A stretch of DNA of 62,763 nucleotides from JAWXUD01 sp044432945 (GCA_044432945.1 JAWXUD010000006.1:1-62763); one strand, 5' to 3'; positions 9,601 through 18,204 are shown, numbered from the stretch's first letter. Made by a program: numbers and translations. The notes: generated by a model from the sequence alone, not told the origin.

Positions 9601-9751
9601 CAGCCGTCATTCAGTTGGTATGACTGTATTTGGCGGAATGATTGCGGTTGGATTTATAGGAATATTTTTAATCCCAGCTTTTTATGTATTGATTGAAGAA
9701 CTGAAAAATTCAGTCGCAAGATTTTTTAATAAAAAAAATAAAGGAAAATAA
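6614..9751 (+). CDS. RND multidrug efflux pump, inner-membrane transporter (AcrB/HAE1 type)
   Basis: A proton-driven exporter of 1045 residues, full length for the HAE1 family (about 1030-1050). It has the duplicated layout of twelve membrane helices with two large periplasmic loops. The first helix is at about 18-35, then come porter segments such as GVGQVAVFGS. Helix 4 carries the proton-relay acidic pair in GLVVDDAIVVLENTQRH. The late LFFQYVAGYSLDIYSQIGL and GLSTKQAILIIEFAKD segments match the second half. Its stop codon abuts the start of the TolC-like gene, so the two are translationally coupled. Confidence 0.95.
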   Translation: MSNENNNNENGNLFIKRPKMAIVISLAIILAGALMMKTLPLEEYPTITPPQVVVTATYSGASSDVIEDTIAAPVEAQLNGVEDMIYMTSTSKNGSYSLTLYFSSDADPDIAMVNVQNQLQLVEPRLPEDVTRYGLTVKKTTGGPGMMMIAINSPTNSYDRLYIANYASIFIKDELARVPGVGQVAVFGSTDYAMRIWLDATKMANLGVSIQEVSTAVAMQNTQAPVGDLGVEPMINPQMIKITMRTSGRLEDVAEFENIIIRSMPDGSQVKVKDIARVELGAESYSFFSRIDGRDTAMISVSQLPEANSIDLSNRITKKMEELSKGFPQGIEYKIQYDDTLFVRESINEVVNAIGLAVLLVTIVTYLFLGTGRAAFIPFCAIPVSLIGIFIFMSILGFSINLLILFALVLAVGLVVDDAIVVLENTQRHIQEGKDPKEATEITMKEVFGAVVATSLVLMAVFVPVSLMTGVTGEMYRQFAVCIASSIGLSTVVALTLAPALCSTILKANDDEPKFRFIQKFDLWFDNVREEYLKGAEVFINSPKITVITFLCIIGFILFMFKITPTGYLPTEDKGSIFTQIQLPEGSSASRTQIVANEIEERIREMEGVTSTMNLVGFAGENTSMILTVLDDWSERKSKALAMETILAKIRAEFSNYPSATVAVFSPPAISGLGMFGGFEYQLLDKGSRTPQELYDEALKLIAAVNQDPRFSMAYTSYTANLPQLLIDVNFDKALAQSVEVSEIYASLVGFFGKYYINDFNKFGRVYRVYLQGDAIYREKQSDVNKIFVKNNKGEMVPLSAVVDIKSVVGPYSLTRFNLYPAVTINGTARTGVSSGDAMKAMEEISDAVLPDDMGYAWSGTSYQEQESSGQIGPILAMSLVFVYLFLVGLYESWMLPIAVLLISPIALIGALFFQYVAGYSLDIYSQIGLVMLIGLSTKQAILIIEFAKDAKERGMDVREAAKQAANLRFRAVMMTNISFLLGLLPLVFANGAGAASRHSVGMTVFGGMIAVGFIGIFLIPAFYVLIEELKNSVARFFNKKNKGK

Positions 9752-11224
9752 ATGTTAAAGAAAATAATAGCTATTTTAATATTATCTAGCATGTTCAACT
9801 GTCAAAGTATTGCAGAAGAACTAGCTAATATCGGCAATACTCTAAACGAAAAAGAATATCCAAACGCTGAATCAGTATTACCTAAAAAAGAGATTTCTGA
9901 TGCAGAACAAGATGAAACAACTGATGAAGCCTCAAATTCAAACCTCGTCATAGAAGGCTCTGTTGAAACGAACATCGATATGACGCTTGATATGTGTCTA
10001 GAACTTGCTCTAGGAAACAATCCACAAATCAATTCAGCATTTCACGACATTTTAGCATCTGATGCCAGAATAAAACAAGTTTGGTCTAATTACTTTCCAC
10101 AAATCAGCTGGCAAACTGGTTACACCAAAATTCGTCAACTTCAATTATCAGACGCCCTAGGACAAAACTTAACCTTTAACTATTTTATATTAGGTCAAGT
10201 AACTCTTCAACAAATGCTTTATGACTTTGGGGTCACACAAAATCAAGCAACTATCAAAAAACTTGATTATGAAGGCTACAAAGCATCTTTGAACGCCATA
10301 ATTAACGATGTAATTTTTAGTACCAAAGACGCTTATTACAACTTACTTTTCTCTTATGAAAACCAAAAAGTAGCACAAGATACTGTTGAAAAATTTGGAA
10401 TGTTTTATAACCAAGCAAAAGCATTCTATGAAATTGGTACAAACCCTAAAGTTGACGTCACTATCGCTGAAGTCAACCTAAGTAACGCTAAACTGCAACT
10501 AATTCAAGCAGATATCGCTGTTGATTTAGCAATCGCAAGCTTAAATAACATCATGGGTGTCCCATTTATCGATAAATATAGCGTACGTGAAAGATTAAGC
10601 TACAAACCTTTAAAAATAACTTTTGAAAAATCTATCGAAATCGCTAAAGAAGCTAGACCTGAACTTCGTTTAGCAGAATTGAAAGTTGAAAGTGCTAATC
10701 AAACAGTAAAATTAGTTAAAAAATCTTACTTCCCAACAATTTCAGTCGAAGGTCAATATCAACTAGGGGGTAAAAGTTGGACTTCCAATTATGGTTATAG
10801 TTTAGGCGGATATCTGAACTTTCCGACAGTCAATGCTATGTTGATTAATAACGAAATTAAAGAAGCAAAATTCTTATATGATGCAGAATTAGCTAACGCC
10901 AAAAATACACAAAACCAAATTTATTTAGAAATCCAAAACGCTTATCTAACACTAAGCGAAAAACAAGACCAGATGCCTGTTGCACTTCTTTATGTAAAAC
11001 AAGCTAAAGAAAACTACGAACTTTCATATGGCAGATATAGAGTTGGGGAAGCAAATCCAACTGAACTTAAAGATGCTCAACTAAATTACCAAGAAGCTCA
11101 GTTGAATTTTTATAACGCATTATATCAATATAATTCAGCAAAATCTCAACTCGAAAAATCTATTGGCAAAAATCTTGTAACTAATGAAGACGAAATTGTT
11201 GAACTAAAAACAACTAAAAAATAA
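9752..11224 (+). CDS. TolC-family outer-membrane efflux channel
   Basis: A 490-residue protein with an N-terminal signal peptide (MLKKIIAILILSSMFNCQSIAEE) and the two outer-membrane-efflux repeats. The first starts near MTLDMCLELALGNNPQINSA. The second has the long helical hairpin ending in LSYGRYRVGEANPTELKDAQ. It would form the trimeric exit duct for the adaptor and pump encoded just upstream, and its ATG follows the pump stop codon immediately. Its presence implies an outer membrane. Confidence 0.92.
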   Translation: MLKKIIAILILSSMFNCQSIAEELANIGNTLNEKEYPNAESVLPKKEISDAEQDETTDEASNSNLVIEGSVETNIDMTLDMCLELALGNNPQINSAFHDILASDARIKQVWSNYFPQISWQTGYTKIRQLQLSDALGQNLTFNYFILGQVTLQQMLYDFGVTQNQATIKKLDYEGYKASLNAIINDVIFSTKDAYYNLLFSYENQKVAQDTVEKFGMFYNQAKAFYEIGTNPKVDVTIAEVNLSNAKLQLIQADIAVDLAIASLNNIMGVPFIDKYSVRERLSYKPLKITFEKSIEIAKEARPELRLAELKVESANQTVKLVKKSYFPTISVEGQYQLGGKSWTSNYGYSLGGYLNFPTVNAMLINNEIKEAKFLYDAELANAKNTQNQIYLEIQNAYLTLSEKQDQMPVALLYVKQAKENYELSYGRYRVGEANPTELKDAQLNYQEAQLNFYNALYQYNSAKSQLEKSIGKNLVTNEDEIVELKTTKK

Positions 11225-11248
11225 TTAACTTTACAAAACTTCACATTA

Positions 11249-11280
11249 ACACTTCAAAAAAGCAATTTTTTTGAAGTGTT
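11249..11280 (+). terminator. Probable terminator of the efflux operon
   Basis: An inverted repeat, AACACTTCAAAAAA...TTTTTTTGAAGTGTT, with a GCAA loop. The T-run lies inside the 3' arm. Confidence 0.6.
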
Positions 11281-11327
11281 ATACTTTATATATACATAAG
11301 AGATAACCGAGTGAAAGAGAGCCGAAA

Positions 11328-11600
11328 ATGCAAACAGCTAAGAAAAAGAAAAAAGAAAAATATACTGGCACAGGTCAATTCGGCGAATTGGTTAGCAGCA
11401 GAAGAAAAAAGAAAAATACACGTAATAATTTCGATTATTTAGCAGCTGAAGATAAGAGAATGCGTTTTAACAATTCTCAAGATCCGATTTTTTACGTGTT
11501 CGACTGTATCGAAAATAGATCAGTTCCAACATTAGCAAAAGAGTTTGTAAAAGATTCATTTTTTGAAATCGCAAATTTCGTTGCAAAAGCAGTTTTATAA
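11328..11600 (+). CDS. Small basic hypothetical protein
   Basis: Ninety residues with a very basic N-terminal third (TAKKKKKEKYTG, SSRRKKKNTR) followed by an amphipathic C-terminal half. No signal peptide or membrane helix is seen. The ATG at 11328 has a GAAAGAGAG stretch upstream. It is flanked by its own terminators and so is probably transcribed alone. The basic tail suggests nucleic-acid or ribosome binding, but I do not recognise the family. Confidence 0.6.
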   Translation: MQTAKKKKKEKYTGTGQFGELVSSRRKKKNTRNNFDYLAAEDKRMRFNNSQDPIFYVFDCIENRSVPTLAKEFVKDSFFEIANFVAKAVL

Positions 11601-11652
11601 AAAAAGGTCGTTAGGAAAATCAATAGAAAAAAGTTTAGAAATAGGAAATTAC

Positions 11653-11681
11653 AATCACCTAATAATTAGGTGATTTTTTAT
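11653..11681 (+). terminator. Rho-independent terminator
   Basis: A perfect AATCACCTAA/TTAGGTGATT stem with a 3-nt loop, followed by T6. Confidence 0.85.
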
Positions 11682-11748
11682 TGCAACAACTAACTTATTT
11701 AACTATTTTATGATATAATTTATATGAAAAATTAGGAGAGCCTAGATA

Positions 11749-12774
11749 TTGAATTTCAAAGAAAAATTAGGGAATATATTTAATAAAAAATTTCAACCGA
11801 CAAAGATTTTATTCATAAGAATTGGTGCTATTGGGGACGTTGTTCATACATCAATGACTTATCGTGCGATTAAAAAAGTATACCCCGAAGCCAAAATCCA
11901 TTATCTTACTCGTGATATGATTGCACCTTTGATTAATTCTGATATTGAACTCGACAAAGTTTGGAGTGTAAATCTCAATGATTGGAGAAAAAATTTCAAT
12001 TTAATACGTAGTTTAGCGAAAGAACTAAAAGCTGAAAATTTCGATTTAGTGGTTAATATGCAACCTTCTTTCAAAACAAATTTGTTAATTAAAATGGCAA
12101 ATATAAAAAGAAAAAGTAATTACAGAAAAAATCAAAAACTTCACGCCGTAGTCAACATGTATGAAACTGCTGAACGTGTAATAAAAGAGCTTAAACCACT
12201 TCCTAATCTAAATCTTTATCTAGATGATGAGGCTAATAAAAAAATGCAACTGGAGCTTTCACAATATAAAAAACCATTAATTGTGATTAGTGCAGGAGGA
12301 TTTTTTGCAAAAAGGCAAGGTAGAACTTATCCTGTTGAAAAATGGTGTGAATTAGGCGAAAAAATTCAAAAAAAATATGATGGGACAATAATTATAACAG
12401 GATTAAAAGAAGATGAAGAAATTCTAAAACCGCTTAAAGAAATTAAAAATTCTGTTTCATATATCGACAAATTATCACTATTAGACAATTCTGCCTTAAT
12501 AAATAATGTGGATTTATTGCTATCAGGTGACAGCGGTCCATTGCATATTGCAACGGCTTTAAACACAAAATCAATTGGTGTATATGGAGCAATGCCAATA
12601 GCAAGAACTGGACCTTATGGGCAAGATTGTGTTGCGATACAATCACCTAAATACTGCTCTCCTTGCAATCGCAGAAGATGTAAATATCTTAAAAAATCAA
12701 AAGAAATTTATGCTCCTTGCATGCAAGAAATTTCAACTGAAATAATATTTGAAAAGATTAAAACAATTTTATAA
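11749..12774 (+). CDS. Glycosyltransferase family 9 (heptosyltransferase-like)
   Basis: A 341-residue ADP-heptose:LPS heptosyltransferase-like protein, probably acting on lipopolysaccharide core or another surface glycan at the inner face of the inner membrane. Seen: ILFIRIGAIGDVVHTSMTYR at the N-terminus (nucleotide-sugar fold start), IVISAGGFFAKRQGRTYP, DLLLSGDSGPLHIATALNTK (the conserved GD(S/T)GxxH motif) and a C-terminal CxxC cluster (YCSPCNRRRCKYLKK ... PCM) common in GT9. A TTG start at 11749 is chosen because AGGAGAG (11734-11740) is correctly placed. It is monocistronic with a terminator after it. Confidence 0.88.
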   Translation: MNFKEKLGNIFNKKFQPTKILFIRIGAIGDVVHTSMTYRAIKKVYPEAKIHYLTRDMIAPLINSDIELDKVWSVNLNDWRKNFNLIRSLAKELKAENFDLVVNMQPSFKTNLLIKMANIKRKSNYRKNQKLHAVVNMYETAERVIKELKPLPNLNLYLDDEANKKMQLELSQYKKPLIVISAGGFFAKRQGRTYPVEKWCELGEKIQKKYDGTIIITGLKEDEEILKPLKEIKNSVSYIDKLSLLDNSALINNVDLLLSGDSGPLHIATALNTKSIGVYGAMPIARTGPYGQDCVAIQSPKYCSPCNRRRCKYLKKSKEIYAPCMQEISTEIIFEKIKTIL

Positions 12775-12792
12775 AAAAAATCACAATAATAT

Positions 12793-12829
12793 AGGGCGGG
12801 ATTTAAAAAATTCAAATCCCGCCCTTTTA
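12793..12829. terminator. Terminator between the GT9 and MscS genes
   Basis: A strong AGGGCGGGATTT/AAATCCCGCCCT stem, followed by TTTTA on the plus strand. The two flanking genes converge here. Confidence 0.85.
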
Positions 12830-12853
12830 TTTACATCATTTATAATATTTTTT

Positions 12854-13726
12854 TTATTTTTTAATTTTACCATCTGCGATATGCAAAGTTCTTTGTGGGA
12901 ATGGGATTTCGATACCAAGCTCATCAAATTTCTTTTTAATTTCTTTATTAAATGCACGACCTATTTCCCATTGTTTAATAGGTTTTGTTTTCAAACGTGA
13001 ACGGATTATGATTGCGGAATCATCAAATTTTTCAACACCCATAATCTCTAATGGCTCTAACACGTCATATCTAAACTGATGCAAGTTTCTAAATTCCTGA
13101 TCGACCTGCTTCAAAGCGTCCATAACCTTGTCAATATCAGAACTATAACTAACACCAATATCAAAAAGATAATATGAATATTCACGAGTATAATTAATAA
13201 TAGTATCAATCATGCCGTTTCTTACATAATGAACACGCCCACTAATATCACGCAATTGGATTAATTTTATATCAACTTTTTCAACAACACCTTGATGAGA
13301 ACCGATTTCAACATAATCACCAACACGGACTTGTCCTTCTAAAATTATTGTAAAACCGCTTATAATATCTTCAAAAAATCTTTTCGCACCAAAACCAACT
13401 GCAACCCCTAAAACCCCAGCAGCTGTCAAAATCGGTCTTATGTCAACGCCTAAAATATTAAACACATAAATCACTGCAAAAGCGATAACCACAGTATTAA
13501 ATATAGACATAATCAATGATTTTAAAGTAAATAATTCTTTTTTCGCCTCAAAATCATTTTTATTAGCATATAATTTGTTGATAAATTTGTTCATCAACAT
13601 ATTTGCAAGCTTAATAACCCCAACAAAAAAGATTATACTAAATATTGCGATAACAAACTTGTTATGAAAACACGATGGCAATATTGTAAAGATAAAATAC
13701 TGATGATTTTCAATAAATGATAACAT
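12854..13726 (-). CDS. Small-conductance mechanosensitive channel (MscS family)
   Basis: A 290-residue osmotic-shock release channel of the inner membrane. It has N-terminal membrane helices (FVIAIFSIIFFVGVIKLANM and the segment near FNTVVIAFAVIYVFN). The pore-lining helix and beta domain read AGVLGVAVGFGAKRFFEDII and EGQVRVGDYVEIG, and a C-terminal mixed domain follows. The size matches the compact MscS class. The start is supported by a GGGGG stretch at the right distance. It converges on the GT9 gene. Confidence 0.9.
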   Translation of the reverse strand: MLSFIENHQYFIFTILPSCFHNKFVIAIFSIIFFVGVIKLANMLMNKFINKLYANKNDFEAKKELFTLKSLIMSIFNTVVIAFAVIYVFNILGVDIRPILTAAGVLGVAVGFGAKRFFEDIISGFTIILEGQVRVGDYVEIGSHQGVVEKVDIKLIQLRDISGRVHYVRNGMIDTIINYTREYSYYLFDIGVSYSSDIDKVMDALKQVDQEFRNLHQFRYDVLEPLEIMGVEKFDDSAIIIRSRLKTKPIKQWEIGRAFNKEIKKKFDELGIEIPFPQRTLHIADGKIKK

Positions 13727-13874
13727 TCCTACCCCCTTTTTTTCTTAAATAATTCAAATAATATTACAAAAAAATCATATCATAAAATCAACATAAATTT
13801 AATCATTTTACTTGCCAAAACAGGCGATGACTTTTATATCCAAAAATTCTTATAATGTTTTACTAGGAGATTTT

Positions 13875-14885
13875 ATGACTAATAAAATATTATTTTTTGA
13901 TTATAGAGAATGTGAAGAAAGTTTTTTTGAAAAAAACAAATTCCAAGAGTTTGAAATAGAATTCTTTAAAGAAAGCCTGAGCTTAGAAACAATTGAAAAG
14001 CTTTCTCAAGAAACCCTTGATACGACAACTGTGATAAGCGTTTTTATAACTTCTGAAGTGAACGCAGAGATAATTGAAAGATTTAAAAACCTTCAAATAA
14101 TTTCAACCCGCTCAACAGGTATCGATCATATTGACAAATTATCAGCACAAGAACGTAATATTGACATAATAAATATAGAAGGATATGGTTCTCAAAGCGT
14201 TGCACAATATACATTTGGTTTGATTTTAGCATTAACAAGAAATATTATCAGTGCGTCTAGATATTTACACGACCCAAACGGGAATTGCGAAAGCTATATC
14301 GGACACGATATCTCTAAGCTTACTATAGGCGTTGTCGGAACAGGCTCAATTGGTGCAAGCGTATGTAAAATCGCCACTGCTTTCAACATGAAAATCATAG
14401 CGTTTGATATGGATCTTAAACAAGAAATTGAAAACACAATCGATATGCAATACGTTGATTTTCACACATTAGTAAAAAATTCTGATATAATAACCCTACA
14501 TCTGCCATACACCAAAGATAACCATCATATTTTTTCTGATAATGAATTTGATGAAATGAAGCCAAATTCATATTTTATAAACACCTCTCGTGGTGAATTA
14601 GTAAATCTTGAGGCAGTATCAAAAGCAATAAAGAATAAAAAGCTTAATGGATTAGCATTAGATGTGACAACATGCGAAGAAATAAGCTTCAAATGCGACA
14701 AAAAAATCCGCTCAGAAAATAATATCCCACTAATTTGCAAACAAGAAGAAGCAATATTAGCCGAGCTTCTTGAAGAACAAAACGTGATAATAACCCCACA
14801 TATCGCATATAGCACGCAAGAAGCTATTGATTATATATTAGAAAAAACGTTTTTTAATATTTCAAATAACATTAATAGCAAATAA
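13875..14885 (+). CDS. D-isomer-specific 2-hydroxyacid dehydrogenase (D-lactate dehydrogenase-like)
   Basis: A 336-residue NAD-dependent oxidoreductase that reduces a 2-keto acid (probably pyruvate) to the D-hydroxy acid. It has the family layout: a flavodoxin-like catalytic domain, the Rossmann motif GVVGTGSIGASVCK near residue 155, then the catalytic Arg in NTSRGELVN (about 238), and the His in ITPHIAYSTQEA (about 309). The ATG at 13875 follows AGGAG (13864-13868); the frame continues upstream to a TTG at 13812 without such support. D-lactate formation would fit the fermentative enzymes elsewhere in the window, but the substrate is inferred. Confidence 0.85.
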   Translation: MTNKILFFDYRECEESFFEKNKFQEFEIEFFKESLSLETIEKLSQETLDTTTVISVFITSEVNAEIIERFKNLQIISTRSTGIDHIDKLSAQERNIDIINIEGYGSQSVAQYTFGLILALTRNIISASRYLHDPNGNCESYIGHDISKLTIGVVGTGSIGASVCKIATAFNMKIIAFDMDLKQEIENTIDMQYVDFHTLVKNSDIITLHLPYTKDNHHIFSDNEFDEMKPNSYFINTSRGELVNLEAVSKAIKNKKLNGLALDVTTCEEISFKCDKKIRSENNIPLICKQEEAILAELLEEQNVIITPHIAYSTQEAIDYILEKTFFNISNNINSK

Positions 14886-14934
14886 CATAATTATTATAAA
14901 TTATTAAGCATTTTTCTATAACAAAAAAATATTG

Positions 14935-14946
14935 TATAATATTTTA
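14935..14946 (+). promoter_or_regulatory. -10 box of a leaderless gene
   Basis: TATAAT (14935-14940) is followed by exactly 6 nt and then the ATG of the DUF4127 gene. No Shine-Dalgarno sequence is present. Confidence 0.6.
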
Positions 14947-16287
14947 ATGAATATTGCTTTTATTCCTATCGATGATAGACCAGTGTGTTATTTATTGCCA
15001 AAACAAATTGCTGAAATTAATCCAGCAATAAATTTGCACTTGCCCGAACGTGAACTTCTTGGCAACTTAGAAAAACAATCACAAACAGATAAAATTCTTC
15101 AATGGTTAGAAAATTTATCAAATATCGATACAATTATTTTATCACTCGATACAATCGCATACGGTGGACTAATCCCCTCAAGAAGATGTGACGATGATTT
15201 TGAAACAATCAAAAATAAAATTGATAAATTAAAAACCATCTTAAAAAAACATAATGCTAAAATCTTTGCCTTCTCGTCAATTATGAGAATTTCAAATAAC
15301 AATATCAATGAAGAAGAAAAAGAATATTGGAGTGAATGGGGCAAAAAGATTTTTGACTACTCCTACTATTCACACAAACAAAACCAACAAAGCTGTATCG
15401 CAACCCATATCCCCGATGAAATCCTTGCCGATTACCTAAAAACTCGTCAAAGGAATTTTGAAATAAATAAAATTTATCTTGATTGGCAAAAAGAAGGTAT
15501 TTTTAATACACTAATTTTCTCAAAAGATGATTGCTCAGAATATGGCTTTAATGTTCAAGAAGCACAAACACTTGAAAAACTTGGTGGGTTCACAAAAACA
15601 GGTGCTGACGAAATCCCAATAAGCCTACTAGCTCGCTCGATTGAGAAAAAAATCAAAATTGCACCCATATTTTTAGCACCAGAACACAAAAATTTAATCT
15701 CGCACTATGAAGATATTTCGATTGAGCAATCCACCCTAGCACAACTTAAACTTGCAAACTGCCAAGTAAAATCTCCAGATGAAGCCGATATTTTACTTTT
15801 TATAAACAACTTTGAACACAACCAAGGCGAACACGTCATGAACATCGCTACAAAAGAATATGACGGCAAATGGCTTATGCCACAAAAACCTTACATGATA
15901 GCTGACCTACGTTACGCAAATGGTGGCGATAATAGCTTTGTAACTCAAATACTAAACACCGATTTTGACGAAAATTTCTACGGATACTCAGGCTGGAACA
16001 CATCAGCAAATTCATTAGGAAGCCTCATCTGCACAGCAAAAATGAAATTTAGTGCCGATAAATACAACAAAAATGCTTTCATAAACTCTCAAATCACAAG
16101 ACTATTAGATGATTGGGCTTATCAAGCTAATGTTCGCTCTCAAATGAATTCACTAGATATAAAAGAATTGAAAAATAAAATAATAAAACATGAAGAGAAA
16201 CTCTTTGACTTTTTCAAAACCAAAAAAGAAACAAAATACAAATATTGCTGGAATAGAAAATTTGAAATCGAGGTGGAATTAATTTGA
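14947..16287 (+). CDS. DUF4127 family protein
   Basis: A 446-residue protein beginning MNIAFIPIDDRPVCYLLPKQ. The IPIDDRPV motif is the hallmark of DUF4127, a family without an established reaction. Other conserved-looking stretches are DTIILSLDTIAYGGLIPSR, DEIPISLLAR, DLRYANGGDNSFV and YSGWNTSANSLGS. It has no signal peptide. The ATG at 14947 is 6 nt after TATAAT, so the mRNA is probably leaderless; an upstream TTG at 14932 would lie within the promoter. It overlaps the following mntP-like start by 4 nt, so the two are coupled. Confidence 0.75.
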   Translation: MNIAFIPIDDRPVCYLLPKQIAEINPAINLHLPERELLGNLEKQSQTDKILQWLENLSNIDTIILSLDTIAYGGLIPSRRCDDDFETIKNKIDKLKTILKKHNAKIFAFSSIMRISNNNINEEEKEYWSEWGKKIFDYSYYSHKQNQQSCIATHIPDEILADYLKTRQRNFEINKIYLDWQKEGIFNTLIFSKDDCSEYGFNVQEAQTLEKLGGFTKTGADEIPISLLARSIEKKIKIAPIFLAPEHKNLISHYEDISIEQSTLAQLKLANCQVKSPDEADILLFINNFEHNQGEHVMNIATKEYDGKWLMPQKPYMIADLRYANGGDNSFVTQILNTDFDENFYGYSGWNTSANSLGSLICTAKMKFSADKYNKNAFINSQITRLLDDWAYQANVRSQMNSLDIKELKNKIIKHEEKLFDFFKTKKETKYKYCWNRKFEIEVELI

Positions 16288-16823
16288 ATATCTTAGAAAT
16301 AATTATTTTAGCCTTTGCACTAAGCATCGATTGTCTACTAGTTTCATTTTCACAAGGGCTAATTCTCAACCAAAATAAAATCAAAAACGCAATGAGAATA
16401 AACACAACAATGGGATTTTTTCATTCATTAATGACTATCATTGGCTACTCTAGCATAAAATTCTTTCACAACGCTATAGAACCTTACTGCCATTGGATAA
16501 TCTTTAGCATATTTATGATTCTAGGACTAAAATTCATCGCCGAAGCCCTTCTACCCAAAAAACAACCAATAATATGTATCGGTAAAAGATGCCTATTTAG
16601 CATAGGAATTGCAACAAGCATAGATTCTCTATTCGCAGGACTATCAATAAATCTGACCCACACACCACTTCTGACACCAACACTAATTATCGGACTAACA
16701 GCGTTCACCATGTCCACACTCGGCTTCAATCTCGGTCAATCGATAAAAAAAATACCCGCCAAATCATTTGAAATACTCGGTGGTTTAATCCTGATATTAT
16801 TAGGAATAAAATCATTTTTTTAG
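16284..16823 (+). CDS. MntP/YtaF-like membrane exporter (putative Mn2+ efflux)
   Basis: A 179-residue six-helix membrane protein with the internal duplication of the MntP family. One half carries ALSIDCLLVSFSQGL and the other ATSIDSLFAGLSINL, each with the conserved Asp in a membrane helix. MntP exports manganese; YtaF relatives are less well defined, so the substrate is uncertain. The TTG start at 16284 has GAGGTGG upstream and overlaps the stop of the DUF4127 gene. Confidence 0.78.
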   Translation: MNILEIIILAFALSIDCLLVSFSQGLILNQNKIKNAMRINTTMGFFHSLMTIIGYSSIKFFHNAIEPYCHWIIFSIFMILGLKFIAEALLPKKQPIICIGKRCLFSIGIATSIDSLFAGLSINLTHTPLLTPTLIIGLTAFTMSTLGFNLGQSIKKIPAKSFEILGGLILILLGIKSFF

Positions 16824-17057
16824 AAATTGACATGTCAAAAACAATCAATTTGTCAAATTGTTACATAACTTTACCTGAAAAAAACAAGCCTAAATCATGT
16901 AAACGCATGCTAGGAGCATGATTACAGCCCCCCAAACCCGCAAACGCAATGATATCAACAATCTCAAGCAATAACACATTTCAAAAATCAGCAAAACCAA
17001 CACTATCAGCGGGAATACAAGTTTTTTTACAAAACTTTACAAACACATGTTTGTTAC
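16824..17057. other. Intergenic region with two small palindromes, no gene seen
   Basis: It contains TTGACATGTCAA (16827-16838, perfect) and a CATGCT-AGG-AGCATG hairpin (16906-16920), then low-complexity sequence. No open frame or terminator with a T-run was recognised. Confidence 0.5.
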
Positions 17058-17189
17058 TTGAAAAAAAATCCTTATTTTCTATAATATAAATAAGGGCAAG
17101 GGAAGGCAAAACGCTTTTTAAAAGGGGATTGTAGCAGTACAACTGCATTACTTGTCGTGCTAAGATAAATTTAAATGGGGATAGAATAA
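17058..17189 (+). promoter_or_regulatory. Promoter and long leader of the small Cys-rich protein gene
   Basis: TTGAAA (17058-17063), 16 bp, TATAAT (17080-17085). Transcription would start near 17092, leaving a leader of about 100 nt. It includes a GCAGT-ACA-ACTGC hairpin and a GGGG ahead of the start codon. Confidence 0.55.
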
Positions 17190-17417
17190 TTGTTTAGAAG
17201 TAGAGATTTAGGAAAAACAGTAGCAGTCAGAAGATGGACACCAACAGCTATTGAATGTTATAAAAGAGCTTGCAAATGTGAAGATTGTTTTTACAAAGAA
17301 TTTTTCAGCGAAGAATCACAAAAATGTATGATGAAAGCTTCTGTATTAGAATTAGTTAGAGTTTTAGGAGCTCCTAACGTTGAATTACAGCAGTTTATTG
17401 TTGAAGAAAATAATTAG
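17190..17417 (+). CDS. Small Cys-containing conserved-looking protein
   Basis: Seventy-five residues with a TTG start and GGGG about 10 nt upstream. The central CKCEDC and a later CMMK give four cysteines that could bind zinc. WTPTAIECYKR and SVLELVRVLGAPN look helical and could form a small HTH-like unit. I do not recognise the family. It is followed 57 nt later by the hibernation factor and may share its transcript. Confidence 0.6.
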   Translation: MFRSRDLGKTVAVRRWTPTAIECYKRACKCEDCFYKEFFSEESQKCMMKASVLELVRVLGAPNVELQQFIVEENN

Positions 17418-17474
17418 TAAAAAAAATAATATTGTGTTATAATAATAATGCAATATTATATATGGAGGTCGCAC

Positions 17475-17858
17475 ATGCACATTTACGTTAATGGAAGAAA
17501 CATAGAAATCACTGAAGCTATTAAAGCTTATGTAAAAGAAAAAATTGGTAAAGTTGTTAATCACTATGACCAAATTCAAGGTATCGAAGTAGTATTATCT
17601 GTAATCAAAAACCCATCAGCTACAGGAAAACACGTAGCAGAAGTTACTTGCAAAATGACTTCTGGCGTTATCCACGCTGAAGAAGCTGCTGAATCAATGT
17701 ATGCAAGCATCGACTTGTTAGCTGACAAGTTAGATAGACAAGTTAAAAAACACAAAGACAAAAGTCTTGCTAACAGCAATGAATCAATCAGAACAGTTGA
17801 AATGCCAGTTGAAACTGAAGAAGAAGTAACTGAGGTTGAGGCAGAAACTGCTGAATAA
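17475..17858 (+). CDS. Ribosome hibernation promoting factor (short HPF/RaiA family)
   Basis: A 127-residue ribosome-associated inhibitor that binds the 30S decoding region and stabilises idle ribosomes. Seen: MHIYVNGRNIEITEAIKAYV, then the beta-sheet positions EVVLSVIKNP and AEVTCKMTSGVIHAEE, then the helix DLLADKLDRQVKKHKDK. An acidic tail follows in place of the long-form dimerisation domain. The ATG at 17475 is preferred over 17448 because GGAGG (17463-17467) lies at 7 nt. It has its own terminator. Confidence 0.9.
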   Translation: MHIYVNGRNIEITEAIKAYVKEKIGKVVNHYDQIQGIEVVLSVIKNPSATGKHVAEVTCKMTSGVIHAEEAAESMYASIDLLADKLDRQVKKHKDKSLANSNESIRTVEMPVETEEEVTEVEAETAE

Positions 17859-17890
17859 GTTTAATACTTATTATTTTAATAGTTTGAAGA

Positions 17891-17920
17891 AATCACTTGC
17901 ATAAAGCAAGTGATTTTTTT
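17891..17920 (+). terminator. Rho-independent terminator after the HPF gene
   Basis: An AATCACTTGC/GCAAGTGATT stem, 5-nt loop and T7. Confidence 0.9.
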
Positions 17921-17985
17921 AAGCGTTGTCATTCTATGCCACGACACTACATCTATTAATGCTAATTTTTACCGATATTGATAAT

Positions 17986-18204
17986 TTAATCAATCTTTAA
18001 TAATTCTTCGGGGGTCATTTTAAGAATTTCAGCGATTGAATAAAGAGTTTCAATTGTAAAATTCTGTTCACCACATTCAATTTTACTTAAAGTTGTATGG
18101 CTAATTTGTGCAAAATCAGCTAATTCTATTTGTTTTAAATCTTTTTTTATTCTTAAGGATTTAATATTTAATCCAATTCTTTTCTTAAAATCATTAATAT
18201 GCAT
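17986..18204 (-). CDS. XRE-family HTH regulator, partner not a prepilin
   Basis: A 72-residue single-domain Cro/CI-type protein (RIGLNIKSLRIKKDLKQIEL ... TTLSKIECGEQNFTI) ending EELLKID. Like the other four short XRE genes here it looks leaderless: minus-strand TAAAAT (18211-18216), then 6 nt, then ATG. It is divergent from a 64-residue plus-strand gene, so this cassette has a different target. A broken copy of its own C-terminus lies at 18496-18535. Confidence 0.85.
   Translation of the reverse strand: MHINDFKKRIGLNIKSLRIKKDLKQIELADFAQISHTTLSKIECGEQNFTIETLYSIAEILKMTPEELLKID

Noticed and set aside
13812..13874. Upstream TTG start for the 2-hydroxyacid dehydrogenase
   Set aside because: AGGAG is correctly spaced only for the ATG at 13875, and the extra residues are not family-like.
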